Assembly (NCBI GenBank): GCA_004322135.1
Contig: SCSG01000045.1
Location: forward strand, 53,639 to 117,638
DNA: 64,000 nt
Direction of reading: 5' to 3'
Origin: Burkholderiaceae bacterium
GTDB taxonomy: Bacteria > Pseudomonadota > Gammaproteobacteria > Burkholderiales > Burkholderiaceae_B
The stretch's first letter is position 1; each line of letters opens with the position of its first letter. Shown in pieces: positions 39,880 to 49,674 of the stretch. The notes beneath the pieces are model-generated. The model was given only the letters and a program-made list of their open reading frames with translations. It ran no database searches and was not told the origin of the DNA. The translations under genes and the position numbers were made by a program.

Positions 39880-40640
39880 TTCACATCGAGCAACTGGGCA
39901 AAACGTTTCAAACGTCGCGGGGTACGCCACACACGGCCATCCAGGACATTTCCCTGGATGTGCCCGAAGGGCAGTTTGTGTCCATCCTGGGCCCCAGCGG
40001 CTGTGGCAAAAGCACGTTGCTGTATATGGTGGGCGGGTTCGAGCAAGTCACCGCCGGGCAAATCCAGGTGAATGGCAAAGCGGTTCAGGGCCCCGGCCCG
40101 GACCGCGGCCCGGTCTTCCAGGAGTATGCACTGTTTCCCTGGAAGACGGTGCTTGGCAACGTGGCGTACGGCCTGCGCGAGCAGGGCGTTTCGCGCCGCG
40201 AGGCCGAGGCGCGCGCCATGGTGTGGCTGGAAAAAGTCAAACTCAAAGACTATGCGCATTTCTATCCGCGCGAGTTGTCGGGCGGCATGCGCCAGCGTGC
40301 GGCCATTGCCCGTACTCTGGCGTACGAACCCAAGATCCTGCTCATGGACGAGCCGTTTGGCGCGCTGGATGCGCACACGCGGCTTACCCTGCAGGCCGAA
40401 CTGCTGTCGTTGTGGGAGCAACTGCACAACACGGTTCTGTTCGTTACCCACAGTGTGGATGAGGCCGTGTATCTGTCTGACCGCGTGGTGGTATTGACGG
40501 GCACTCCGGGCCGGGTCCGCGAGATTGTTTCCGTAGAATTGCCGCGCCCACGCGTGCGTGCCGAACTATTGCGCAATCAGACGTATCAGGAGTACATCAT
40601 TCGGCTGGAGGGCTTGCTGGTAGCCGAGGCGCATGCATGA
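39876..40640 (+). CDS. ABC transporter ATP-binding protein (TauB/SsuB-like)
   Basis: LGPSGCGKSTLLYMVGGFE, LSGGMRQRAAIARTLAYEPKILLMDEPFGALDA. Confidence 0.93.
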   Translation: MIHIEQLGKTFQTSRGTPHTAIQDISLDVPEGQFVSILGPSGCGKSTLLYMVGGFEQVTAGQIQVNGKAVQGPGPDRGPVFQEYALFPWKTVLGNVAYGLREQGVSRREAEARAMVWLEKVKLKDYAHFYPRELSGGMRQRAAIARTLAYEPKILLMDEPFGALDAHTRLTLQAELLSLWEQLHNTVLFVTHSVDEAVYLSDRVVVLTGTPGRVREIVSVELPRPRVRAELLRNQTYQEYIIRLEGLLVAEAHA

Positions 40641-41511
40641 TTTTCCAACAACTGGCGCTGCGCCCGGAGCGGCGGGCATGAACGCACCAACGAATTCCAC
40701 GCCTGAAGCAACCGCTGAAACGACCGCCAGATCAGCCGCCGCGTGGTACGAGAATTCCGCATTGGCCATGGCGCTGGTCGTGTTGTTGCTGGGTGGACTG
40801 TGGGCGCTGGCTGCCTGGTGGCTGGGGTTCAGTTCCTTTCCGGGGCCGGTGGATGCGCTGCGCGCCTTGCCGGCTCTGCTGTTCGATCCCAACGCTTTGC
40901 TGGCAATGGCCATGTCGCTTGGCCGCATGGCCATAGGTTATGTGTGGGCACTGGTGTTTGCCGTTCCGCTCGGGCTGGCCATGGGCCGCAGTCAGTTCGT
41001 GCATGACCTCATTCATCCGCTGGCTTCGCTGTCGTACCCCATGCCCAAGGCGGCGCTCATGCCCATTCTCATGCTGTGGTTCGGCCTGGGCAGTTTCTCG
41101 AAAATTCTGGTCATCGCCATGGGGGTCAGCCTGCCCATGCTGTATCACAGCTGCTTGGGCGCAAGCCGCGTTGAAAACAAACTCGTCTGGACGGCGCAGG
41201 CCATGGGCATGAAGGCTGTGGCGCGCCTCTTTCGTGTCGTGCTGCCGGCGGCGCTGCCCGAGATCCTCATTGGCTGCCGCGTCGGCGTCATTATGGCGCT
41301 TATCGTCATGGTGTCGTCCGAAATGATCGCGCGCCAGGAGGGCGTGGGGAACCTGCTGTTCACTTCCATGGATATGGCGCAGTACTCGTCGGTCTATGCG
41401 GTGATTCTTATTCTGGCCGTGATGGGGGTGGTGTTGAACTGGCTGTTCGAAAAAGTGCGCCGTTACCTGACGCGTTGGGCTGAATCGGTGGATGACAATG
41501 CGCTGCGCTGA
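40633..41511 (+). CDS. ABC transporter permease (TauC/SsuC-like), first of two
   Basis: BPD-type permease loop SLPMLYHSCLGASRVENKLVWTAQAMGMKAVARLFRVVLPAALPEILIGCRVG. Confidence 0.9.
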   Translation: MHDFPTTGAAPGAAGMNAPTNSTPEATAETTARSAAAWYENSALAMALVVLLLGGLWALAAWWLGFSSFPGPVDALRALPALLFDPNALLAMAMSLGRMAIGYVWALVFAVPLGLAMGRSQFVHDLIHPLASLSYPMPKAALMPILMLWFGLGSFSKILVIAMGVSLPMLYHSCLGASRVENKLVWTAQAMGMKAVARLFRVVLPAALPEILIGCRVGVIMALIVMVSSEMIARQEGVGNLLFTSMDMAQYSSVYAVILILAVMGVVLNWLFEKVRRYLTRWAESVDDNALR

Positions 41512-42268
41512 AGCTGTGGCACGAATCACGCTTGGGCATGCCAAACGCGTGTTGTCGCCTGTGGTGGTTCTGCTGGTGTGGGAGGCTGTAAGCCGTCTTG
41601 GCTGGGTCGACCCGCAACTGTTGCCGGCACCCACGTCCGTGGCCCTGCGGCTGGTGCAAATTGCATCGGGCATTGAGTTCTGGAACAACTTTGCCATTAC
41701 GTTGTACCGGCTCGTGATAAGCATGATCATCGCCGTCATTCTTGGTGTCGTGCTGGGCCTGGGGGCGCAGTTGTCGCGCCTTAGCGCCGCCATGCTCGAC
41801 GCCTTCGTGCGTCTGATAGCACCTATTCCAAAAATAGCCTTGTATCCCGCACTGATCCTTGTCCTGGGTTTTGAAAACTCGTCCAAGGTAACGCTGGTTG
41901 TCGCCGATGCCATGTTCCCGGTGTTGATGGCCACCTGGGCTGCGGCGCGCTCGGTGGATCAAAAGCTTATCTGGTCGGCCCGCGCGGCCGGAACCAGCCG
42001 GGCGGGCTGCTTGTGGAAAATTACGCTCCCGGCCATCGTGCCCACCATCCTTGCCGGCGTGCGTGTGTCGGGCGTTATTGCCTGCGTCGTCGTCTTCCTG
42101 GCCGAGATGATTGCTTCGACGGACGGCCTGGGCCACATGCTGACCATGGCGGCACGCGCATACAAAACGGTTGATATGTTCGTGCCGCTGGTGTGGATCT
42201 GCGCCATCGGACTCAGCCTGAATGGCTTTATCGGTTACGTGCAGCGCAAGCTGGATCACGGTGGTTAA
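41492..42268 (+). CDS. ABC transporter permease (TauC/SsuC-like), second of two
   Basis: FPVLMATWAAARSVDQKLIWSARAAGTSRAGCLWKITLPAIVPTILAGVRVS; overlaps the first permease. Confidence 0.9.
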   Translation: MTMRCAEAVARITLGHAKRVLSPVVVLLVWEAVSRLGWVDPQLLPAPTSVALRLVQIASGIEFWNNFAITLYRLVISMIIAVILGVVLGLGAQLSRLSAAMLDAFVRLIAPIPKIALYPALILVLGFENSSKVTLVVADAMFPVLMATWAAARSVDQKLIWSARAAGTSRAGCLWKITLPAIVPTILAGVRVSGVIACVVVFLAEMIASTDGLGHMLTMAARAYKTVDMFVPLVWICAIGLSLNGFIGYVQRKLDHGG

Positions 42269-42295
42269 ATTTCAGCGACGAATTAGGGGAGCGTC

Positions 42296-42808
42296 ATGCG
42301 TTCATTGAATCACGGTGCGCTGCGACAGTTGCCGCAGGTGCAGGAAGAACGGCTTGCAGAAGAACCATGGCGGGCCTATCAGGGCCATGAAACCTTCATG
42401 CCCTATTTGATCAACCGTTCCACTGCGGCGTTGAATGCCGACTTCCAGTTGTTGCTGCGCGAGCATCACATGACCTTGCTGCATTGGCGTGTGCTGGCTT
42501 TCCTTAGCGAAACCGATGGCCTGGGCGTCAGCGCGCTGGCCAGCGTGACCGACGTCGATCAGGCCACCCTGTCGCGCGCGCTGACCGTCATGGAGAACGC
42601 CGGCTACATCGCGCGCAAGGCCAACCCCTCCGACCACCGCATGGTCGTCATCAAAATCCTTACTGCGGGGGTAAAGCAGTTCCGCCACGTCTTGCCGCTT
42701 GCCTGGAAAATCTACGAGCGCGCCGTGCGTGGGCTTACCGAGCAAGAACAGTTGCTGTTGCACGATTTGCTGAACCGCATACGCAACAATATGCAGGGGA
42801 CTCACTGA
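42296..42808 (+). CDS. MarR family transcriptional regulator
   Basis: LHWRVLAFLSETDGLGVSALASVTDVDQATLSRALTVMENAGYIARKANPSDHRMVVIKIL. Confidence 0.9.
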   Translation: MRSLNHGALRQLPQVQEERLAEEPWRAYQGHETFMPYLINRSTAALNADFQLLLREHHMTLLHWRVLAFLSETDGLGVSALASVTDVDQATLSRALTVMENAGYIARKANPSDHRMVVIKILTAGVKQFRHVLPLAWKIYERAVRGLTEQEQLLLHDLLNRIRNNMQGTH

Positions 42809-42932
42809 ACAGCCCCCCATGCAATAATTCTGCCTGGTACACAGCTTTCTTCATCAAGACCCCAATGCAGATTCCAGGTTCTACAGGGCGCTGCCCGGCA
42901 ATGACTCAAACGCCGCACGCTATGGTGCGTGC

Positions 42933-44000
42933 ATGACACACAATGTGCCGGTTCGAGTCGCGGATTTAAGTACGTTCGACACCATCATCGACGCGCGCTC
43001 GCCTGCCGAATTTTCGTTGGACCACATCCCGGGCGCCATCAACTGTCCTGTTCTTGACGACGATGAACGGCGCATTGTTGGCACGCTGTATGCCCAGACG
43101 GGGGCGTTCGAAGCGCGGCGAGTGGGCGGTGCCATGGTGGCGGCCAACCTGGCACGTCATTTGCGTGAGCGGTTTTCCGAATATCCCGCAAGCTGGCGTC
43201 CCGCGGTGTATTGCTGGCGCGGCGGCATGCGTAGCGGCAGCATGGTGACGTGGCTGCGCCTGGTTGGTTGGGACGCCCAGCAACTGTCTGGCGGCTACAA
43301 AAGCTTTCGCCATCATGTTTTGCAGCAAATCGCCACACAGTGTCCAAGGCTGAAGCTGCAGGTCATTTGTGGTGCCACGGGCAGCGCCAAAACCCGCATT
43401 CTGCAGGCCCTTGCAGCCAGGGGTGAGCAGGTCCTGGATCTTGAGCAGTGCGCAAGCCACAAGGGGTCCCTGCTGGGTTCACTGCCCGGTGTCGAGCAGC
43501 CTTCGCAAAAGCGGTTCGAAACGCTGATTGTCAGCGCGTTGGAACCCATGAACCTGGAGCGTACCGTTTACATAGAAGGCGAAAGCGCCCGTATAGGCCG
43601 GCTGTCGGTGCCAGTGCCGCTGGTGCAGCGCATGCGCGAGGCCCCCTGCATAGAAATCGTTGCCACCAATAAGGCGCGTGTTGCCTATCTTCTGCGTGAC
43701 TACGCCTATCTTGGCGACGATCCCGGCGCGTTGTCCAATACCCTGGGCATGCTCAGGCAGATGCAGGGCGCCGAGACCGTGCAGCGCTGGCAGCAATGGG
43801 CCAGCCAAGGCAACCTGCCGCAGCTTTTCGAAGAACTTATCGTGCGGCATTACGACCCGCATTACCAAAACTCGCAAGCGCGCCATTTTCAAACCTGGGC
43901 GCAGCGCAAATCCATCCGCACGGACGACCTGTCCGATGCGGGCGTTGCGCGTGCTGCGGAAGAAATACTGGGTCTGTGTGTACGGCCGAAGTTAATCTAA
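42933..44000 (+). CDS. mnmH: tRNA 2-selenouridine synthase
   Basis: Rhodanese domain DARSPAEFSLDHIPGAINCPVLDDDERRIVGTLY, VYCWRGGMRSGSM, and P-loop CGATGSAKTRILQAL. Confidence 0.95.
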   Translation: MTHNVPVRVADLSTFDTIIDARSPAEFSLDHIPGAINCPVLDDDERRIVGTLYAQTGAFEARRVGGAMVAANLARHLRERFSEYPASWRPAVYCWRGGMRSGSMVTWLRLVGWDAQQLSGGYKSFRHHVLQQIATQCPRLKLQVICGATGSAKTRILQALAARGEQVLDLEQCASHKGSLLGSLPGVEQPSQKRFETLIVSALEPMNLERTVYIEGESARIGRLSVPVPLVQRMREAPCIEIVATNKARVAYLLRDYAYLGDDPGALSNTLGMLRQMQGAETVQRWQQWASQGNLPQLFEELIVRHYDPHYQNSQARHFQTWAQRKSIRTDDLSDAGVARAAEEILGLCVRPKLI

Positions 44001-44028
44001 AATAAGTTTTCAACGAAAACTGGCTCTC

Positions 44029-44604
44029 GTGTCCCTGACTGTCATTGACACCGCCCTGCCCGACGTCAAACTTATTGATCTGCGTGTTTTTCGCGACGAG
44101 CGTGGGGTCTTTCTGGAAAGCTTCCAGGCGCGGCAGTACGAAGCGCTGCTGGGGTTGCGCGCATCGTTCGTGCAAGACAATTACTCGCGTTCAAAACGCC
44201 ACGTTTTGCGTGGCCTGCATTTCCAGTGCAAGCACCCGCAAGGCAAGCTTGTTCGTGTCGTGCAGGGTGAAGTCTACGACGTGGTAGTGGATGTACGCCT
44301 GGCATCCCCCATGTTTGGGCGGTGGCAGGGTCTTGCCTTGTCGCACGCAAAGCCGCAGCAGTTGTGGATACCGCCTGGCTATGCGCATGGCTTCGTGGTG
44401 CTTTCCGATGAGGCCGGCGTCGAGTACAAGTGCACGGATTATTATCACCCCGAAGACGAGGCCTGCCTTAGCTGGGATGATCGCACGTTGGCGATAGACT
44501 GGCCGGTACGCGCGCCGGTGTTGTCGCCCAAAGACCGCCAGGGTCTTAGCCTGAAGGCGCTGCAAGAGACTGGAAAATTGCCTGTTGTCGCCGGGGCTTC
44601 GTAA
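44029..44604 (+). CDS. rfbC: dTDP-4-dehydrorhamnose 3,5-epimerase
   Basis: FRDERGVFLESFQARQYEALLG, FVQDNYSRSKRHVLRGLHFQ, IPPGYAHGFVVLSD; GTG start. Confidence 0.95.
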   Translation: MSLTVIDTALPDVKLIDLRVFRDERGVFLESFQARQYEALLGLRASFVQDNYSRSKRHVLRGLHFQCKHPQGKLVRVVQGEVYDVVVDVRLASPMFGRWQGLALSHAKPQQLWIPPGYAHGFVVLSDEAGVEYKCTDYYHPEDEACLSWDDRTLAIDWPVRAPVLSPKDRQGLSLKALQETGKLPVVAGAS

Positions 44605-44650
44605 TGGTTGTCGTCAATCATTGGGTTATCGCGGTACAGGGTGGCACGTC

Positions 44651-45601
44651 ATGAAGGTTCTGATTTTCGGTGCATCCGGCCAGTTGGGTCGATGCCTGCA
44701 AGATCGTCAGCCTGAAGGCTGGACGCTTCTTTGCCCGAGCTCGTCCGAGGTAAACATTACCGACCAGGCTGCGGTACAGGCGTACATTGAAAACGCGACG
44801 CCACACCTTATCATCAACGCGTGTGCCTATAACGCCGTGGATTTGGCGCAAAGCAACGTCGCCCTGGCCATGGCCGTCAACGCAGAAGGGCCGCGCCATG
44901 TGGCCCAGGCGGCCGTGCAGGTTGGCGCAAAGTTGCTGCATGTGTCAACGGATTATGTGTTCGACGGCAAGGCCACAAAGCCCTACGGCGAAAGCGCTTG
45001 CGCCAATCCCATCAATGTTTACGGCACGTCGAAGCGTGCGGGTGAACTGGCGGTGCTGCGGGCGTTGCCTGATCCACATTATGCGGCGTTGCCGCCGTCA
45101 TTGTCTGGGCTGGTTGTGCCGCCGTCGTGGCCCACAGAGGGGTCACAGTCTAAGCCTGCGTCGTTACACCAATTCCAATCCATCGTGTTGCGCACCGCGT
45201 GGCTATACAGTGAATATAGTGGCAACTTCGTCAAGACAATGCTGCGCCTGGCTGCTCAGGGTAAGGCGATTCACGTTGTCGATGATCAGATTGGCTCGCC
45301 CACGTACGCGGGCGACCTGGCCGATGCCATTATCCAGTTGAGCCAGCGCCCGGACGTTCCAGGCGGCATCTACCATTATTCCGGCGCGACGGCCTTATCG
45401 TGGCATGGCTTTGCTCAGCGTATTTTCCAGGCCGCGGGCCTGACCCCTGCGTTGGTGCCGATTACTTCAGCGCAATACCCGAGCATCGCTGCACGCCCCA
45501 AATATTCCGCGCTGTCATGCGCAAAAATCCGTCAATACGGAATACACGCCAAGCCCGTTGACGCCAGCTTGCCAGAGGTCGTGCGCAAGTGTTTGCGTTG
45601 A
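44651..45601 (+). CDS. rfbD: dTDP-4-dehydrorhamnose reductase
   Basis: MKVLIFGASGQLGRCLQ, LLHVSTDYVFDGKATKPYGESACANPINVYGTSKRAGE, IGSPTYAGDLADAI. Confidence 0.93.
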   Translation: MKVLIFGASGQLGRCLQDRQPEGWTLLCPSSSEVNITDQAAVQAYIENATPHLIINACAYNAVDLAQSNVALAMAVNAEGPRHVAQAAVQVGAKLLHVSTDYVFDGKATKPYGESACANPINVYGTSKRAGELAVLRALPDPHYAALPPSLSGLVVPPSWPTEGSQSKPASLHQFQSIVLRTAWLYSEYSGNFVKTMLRLAAQGKAIHVVDDQIGSPTYAGDLADAIIQLSQRPDVPGGIYHYSGATALSWHGFAQRIFQAAGLTPALVPITSAQYPSIAARPKYSALSCAKIRQYGIHAKPVDASLPEVVRKCLR

Positions 45602-45750
45602 GCAGACCTTCGCCGCATCTGTTGCGTTGGGGGTTTCCGTTAGTCGAGGCTGGTACAGCTAAAATACCTGGTTGCTGGTGTTAACCTGCGATTCGACGGC
45701 GCGCCTGGCGCAATCGCGCCATGGCGTCGTACCCTGATAAAAGTTTACCC

Positions 45751-46830
45751 ATGAAAATTTTAATTACCGGCGGGGCCGGGTTTATTGGTTCAGCCCTTGT
45801 GCGCCACGTTATCGGCCATACGACAGATGCGGTCGTCAATGTGGACAAGCTTACCTACGCGGGCAATCTGGAATCACTGACGGCGGTTGCCAATAGCCCC
45901 AGATATGCATTCGAAAAGGTAGACATCTGCGATCGCGCCGAACTGGATCGCGTGTTCGCCCGGCATCAACCCCATGCGGTCATGCACCTGGCGGCCGAGT
46001 CGCACGTGGATCGTTCCATCGACGGGCCGGCGGCGTTCATTCAAACCAATATCGTTGGCACCTACACGCTACTTGAAGCAGCCCGCCACTATTGGCAGGG
46101 GCTAAGCGCCGAACGCAAGGCAACGTTTCGCTTTCATCATATTTCCACGGACGAAGTCTACGGCGATCTGGAAGGCCCCAAGGATTTATTCACCGAGACC
46201 ACACCCTACGCACCCAGCTCGCCGTATTCGGCCACCAAAGCCAGCTCCGACCACCTGGTGCGCGCCTGGCGCCGCACGTACGGCCTACCTACGCTGGTGA
46301 CCAACTGCTCCAACAACTACGGCCCGTATCATTTTCCGGAAAAGCTCATTCCCCTGGTTATTCTGAACGCGCTGGAAGGCAAACCCCTGCCGGTGTACGG
46401 CCAGGGCAACCAGGTGCGCGACTGGCTGTATGTCGAGGACCATGCCCGCGCACTGTACAAAGTCATAACCGAAGGCCACGTAGGCGAAACGTACAACATA
46501 GGAGGCCATAACGAAAAGCAGAACCTTCAGGTCGTACGAACGCTTTGCAACCTGCTGGACGAACTGCACCCGCAAAGCCGCCCGCTTGGCAGTGATGGCA
46601 AGTCCGCCTCTCACAAAACGCTGATCACGTTTGTTACCGACCGCCCCGGCCATGACCTGCGTTACGCCATCGACGCCGCCAAGATCCATCGCGAGCTGGG
46701 CTGGAAGCCGCAGGAAACTTTCGAGTCGGGCCTGCGCAAAACCGTGCAGTGGTACCTGGATAACCTGGAGTGGTGCCGGAACGTGCAAGACGGCAGTTAC
46801 CAGCGCGAACGGCTGGGGGTCAAGGGGTGA
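45751..46830 (+). CDS. rfbB: dTDP-glucose 4,6-dehydratase
   Basis: [69 protein letters not shown]. Confidence 0.96.
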   Translation: MKILITGGAGFIGSALVRHVIGHTTDAVVNVDKLTYAGNLESLTAVANSPRYAFEKVDICDRAELDRVFARHQPHAVMHLAAESHVDRSIDGPAAFIQTNIVGTYTLLEAARHYWQGLSAERKATFRFHHISTDEVYGDLEGPKDLFTETTPYAPSSPYSATKASSDHLVRAWRRTYGLPTLVTNCSNNYGPYHFPEKLIPLVILNALEGKPLPVYGQGNQVRDWLYVEDHARALYKVITEGHVGETYNIGGHNEKQNLQVVRTLCNLLDELHPQSRPLGSDGKSASHKTLITFVTDRPGHDLRYAIDAAKIHRELGWKPQETFESGLRKTVQWYLDNLEWCRNVQDGSYQRERLGVKG

Positions 46831-47052
46831 GTGGCGGAGAACGAGGCTCTCACTTTTAGCCTTACGTAGTTTGAGCGAGGCAACGCCATGCGTCTTCGGT
46901 GCTGGACGAGTTAGGTTGCGCATGCCCGCGATGGACAAAATGTGCCAATTGCCAATTTACCCAAGAGAAGTTACAAGTGTACGCATTTATCTCTTCAGTC
47001 ATGCAATTGCATCTGATTTTCCGCACAAAACTAAATAGGGGATAAGCGTGCC

Positions 47053-47934
47053 ATGAGCGACCTGGATTATTTCACAAAATATCTTATGGATCTGAAAAGG
47101 GCGGATATCGAACAAGATTTTGACTCAGATGTCTTCGCATATTATGGGCCAATAGGCACATGGGCGTTGAAACCGTTTCGTACTGCGCTGGAGGCCATGA
47201 CTAAGAATGATGAACAGCGTAAGGAACGTATAGCTATCATTTTGCACACGGGGGGTGGTGAGGTTGAGGCCGTTGAGCGGATGGTGGAAATGATACGGCG
47301 CTGGTATCCGGAGGTATATTTCATCGTTCCTCAGATCGCAATGTCTGCGGGCACAATATTTTGTATGTCGGGCGACAAGATTTTTATGGACTATACGTCA
47401 GCCTTGGGACCTATTGATCCTCAAGTTCAGGAAAAGGGTGGCAATTTTGTGCCGGCTTTGGGGTATTTAGATAAGTTCAACGACATCCTGGAAAAGAGCA
47501 AACACGATGAACTAAGCCCAGTAGAGTTTGCGATTGCGCAAAATCAGGATATGGCGTTACTTCGTCGGTATGAGCAGGCACGGGACCTTTCTGTAAATTT
47601 GCTGAAGCAGTGGTTGGTCATGTACAAATTTAAGGATTGGGCGATGCATCGTAGTCCGGGACCGAAACATGGGGCTAAGGTGACAACTGCAGAGAAGGAA
47701 GAAAGGGCGCAGGCAATCGCTGCTCAGCTTGGAGATAATCATACGTGGCATTCGCATGGCCGGATGATAGGTATCGGAACCTTAACCAAGGCGCTGCGAC
47801 TGGAGGTCGACGATTACACGGATCAGGTAGAAAGAAGAAAGAAAATAAATAGTTATCACGATGTTATGATTGACTACATGCGGCAGAAGCAAATGACCGT
47901 TTTGCTACATGCTCGTCATACGTTAGGGGTTTAG
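47053..47934 (+). CDS. SDH family Clp-fold serine proteinase (serine dehydrogenase proteinase-like, PF01972-type)
   Basis: IAIILHTGGGEVEAVERMVEMIRRWYPEVYFIVPQIAMSAGTIFCMSGDKIFMDYTSALGPIDPQV. Confidence 0.82.
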   Translation: MSDLDYFTKYLMDLKRADIEQDFDSDVFAYYGPIGTWALKPFRTALEAMTKNDEQRKERIAIILHTGGGEVEAVERMVEMIRRWYPEVYFIVPQIAMSAGTIFCMSGDKIFMDYTSALGPIDPQVQEKGGNFVPALGYLDKFNDILEKSKHDELSPVEFAIAQNQDMALLRRYEQARDLSVNLLKQWLVMYKFKDWAMHRSPGPKHGAKVTTAEKEERAQAIAAQLGDNHTWHSHGRMIGIGTLTKALRLEVDDYTDQVERRKKINSYHDVMIDYMRQKQMTVLLHARHTLGV

Positions 47935-47936
47935 CC

Positions 47937-48179
47937 ATGTCCATTGCCGACGATCTGAAAAAAATGCTAGAAGAACAAAAGCCGTATCAGACCGATGGGT
48001 TGAGTCGGGCCATGGCGCTTCACAAGAAGCTTCTATCTCAGGGGATTGTGAAGCCCAAGAAGTATGACCTGCCTATGATGGATGTTGTAAGCGCGCCGCC
48101 ACCAAAGTCCGAGGGAAGTAACTTGCTGGATAAGCGGGATTCTGAAATTACTTCGCTAATTTCGGCTGGCTTGTATTAA
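47937..48179 (+). CDS. Small hypothetical protein (80 aa) immediately downstream of the SDH-family proteinase
   Basis: Two-nt gap after protease stop; MSIADDLKKMLEEQKPYQTDGLSRAMALHKKLLSQGIVKPKKYD. Confidence 0.65.
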   Translation: MSIADDLKKMLEEQKPYQTDGLSRAMALHKKLLSQGIVKPKKYDLPMMDVVSAPPPKSEGSNLLDKRDSEITSLISAGLY

Positions 48180-48287
48180 TTGTTATTGCGTGTTGGGAAT
48201 GCATGGTATACGTGGATCTGTCTTCGGACATGCCAGCCTGAGTGGTGAGTGCAATACGCGGGCAATCCGCAGAGTTCACAGCCGCTT

Positions 48288-49151
48288 CTAGCTACGATCG
48301 GCTTCTTCGGCAGGCTCGGCATGCAATTTTATGCTGGAACGGAACTTAAGCTGATATTGTTCTGCCAGGAAAGTCACGATTCCGTACATGACGGGAGTTC
48401 GGGCGCGCTGATCAACGTAATAGGCGCTTTCACGTACCAGGGCCGCCGAACCCTTGGGAACTTTAAGCTGGTCAGCGGTGCGGGCGTCCAATGAAACCGC
48501 GCGCACTGTGTTGACGGAAGAGAAGGATTCAGCCTGGGTGCAGAGTTTCAGGAACGAGAACAAGTCATGTCCGTTCAATGCTTTCGAAGTAAGGTGGCGC
48601 TTGAATTCTATGGGTAGGAAGCGTTGCTCAATCCCGATAAGACGTCCCGCTACCGAGCGTTGCCGTAGGACCCGGTATAGATGCTTGGTTTGGCGACCAA
48701 AAATTTCGCGTAGCTCTGGCGGGGTGGTGACGTCGCCGTGTTCCAGCACGTAGAACTTTACCTGGCGATGTGCGGCGCGCATATCGTCTTCGAAAATATG
48801 CGTAATGTCGTGGATAATGCGTGGTTCGCAAATGAATGTGCCCCGCCCGCGTTCCTTACGCACCAGACCGCGAGCCACAAGCTCGGCGATGGCCTGGCGC
48901 ACCGTGGGACGGCTGACGCCGAACATTTGAATGCATTCATTTTCCGAGGGCAAAGTACGACCGACACCTTGGGCACCAAGGGTGCCGATGTAGTCCGCCA
49001 GCACAGAGGCCAGCTGTGCATACAGGGGCGTTGGGCTGTTAAGGTCAAGTAGCCGGGTCGCCGCAAGGCCTGCCAGGGGGTCAAGACTGTCGTCGTATTG
49101 GCGAGTGGTGTCTTCCAGCGCGAGTGCGGTGTCGGTATTCATGAGGTCCAT
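48288..49151 (-). CDS. GntR family transcriptional regulator (UTRA-type effector domain)
   Basis: wHTH LPSENECIQMFGVSRPTVRQAIAELVARGLVRKERGRGTFI followed by UTRA-like region. Confidence 0.9.
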   Translation of the reverse strand: MDLMNTDTALALEDTTRQYDDSLDPLAGLAATRLLDLNSPTPLYAQLASVLADYIGTLGAQGVGRTLPSENECIQMFGVSRPTVRQAIAELVARGLVRKERGRGTFICEPRIIHDITHIFEDDMRAAHRQVKFYVLEHGDVTTPPELREIFGRQTKHLYRVLRQRSVAGRLIGIEQRFLPIEFKRHLTSKALNGHDLFSFLKLCTQAESFSSVNTVRAVSLDARTADQLKVPKGSAALVRESAYYVDQRARTPVMYGIVTFLAEQYQLKFRSSIKLHAEPAEEADRS

Positions 49152-49309
49152 AGCGGCAGCGATTCACGAAATGAATTTATTCTATATGCTTATTCTAGCG
49201 CTTGCTAAAGGCGTGCAGATAGTTTCCCGCAATGCGGATGAAAACATTTGCGGGCGGACTGGCCCGCTTGAGTGGAAGGAATCAGTTATTACCAAGCATA
49301 GGTTGCAAA

Positions 49310-49633
49310 TCAGTTCCCTAGCTGGTGCGCAACCCAATCTTTAATTTGCTGCTCTGTCATGGCGCCAAGTTTTTTGTCCACGACTTCGCCACCCCGAAAC
49401 AGAATCAGCGTAGGCAGACCGCGCACTTTGTAGGTGCCGGCCGTACCCATGTTTTCGTCGACATTGATCTTTGCGATGGCTACTTGCCCTTCGAATTGTG
49501 TTGCCAGGCTCTTGAAAGTTGGAACCATGCTCAGGCAAGGCTTGCACGAAGGAGCCCAAAAATCCACTAATACAGGCATGTCATGCCGCAGTACTTTTTC
49601 ATTGAAGTCTGTGTCATTTACATCGAAGAGCAT
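49310..49633 (-). CDS. Thioredoxin-fold protein, thioredoxin family
   Basis: VLVDFWAPSCKPCLSMVP (active site CKPC), YKVRGLPTLILFRGGEVVDKKLGA. Confidence 0.88.
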   Translation of the reverse strand: MLFDVNDTDFNEKVLRHDMPVLVDFWAPSCKPCLSMVPTFKSLATQFEGQVAIAKINVDENMGTAGTYKVRGLPTLILFRGGEVVDKKLGAMTEQQIKDWVAHQLGN

Positions 49634-49674
49634 CTGTTTTCCTCAAAGTCATTCATCGCGCGCGGGCGTTGGCT

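Noticed and set aside
40732-42259. Long minus-strand ORFs (400 and 283 aa) opposite the ABC permeases
   Set aside because: Antisense of membrane-protein codons; His/Gln/Arg-rich translations with no domain
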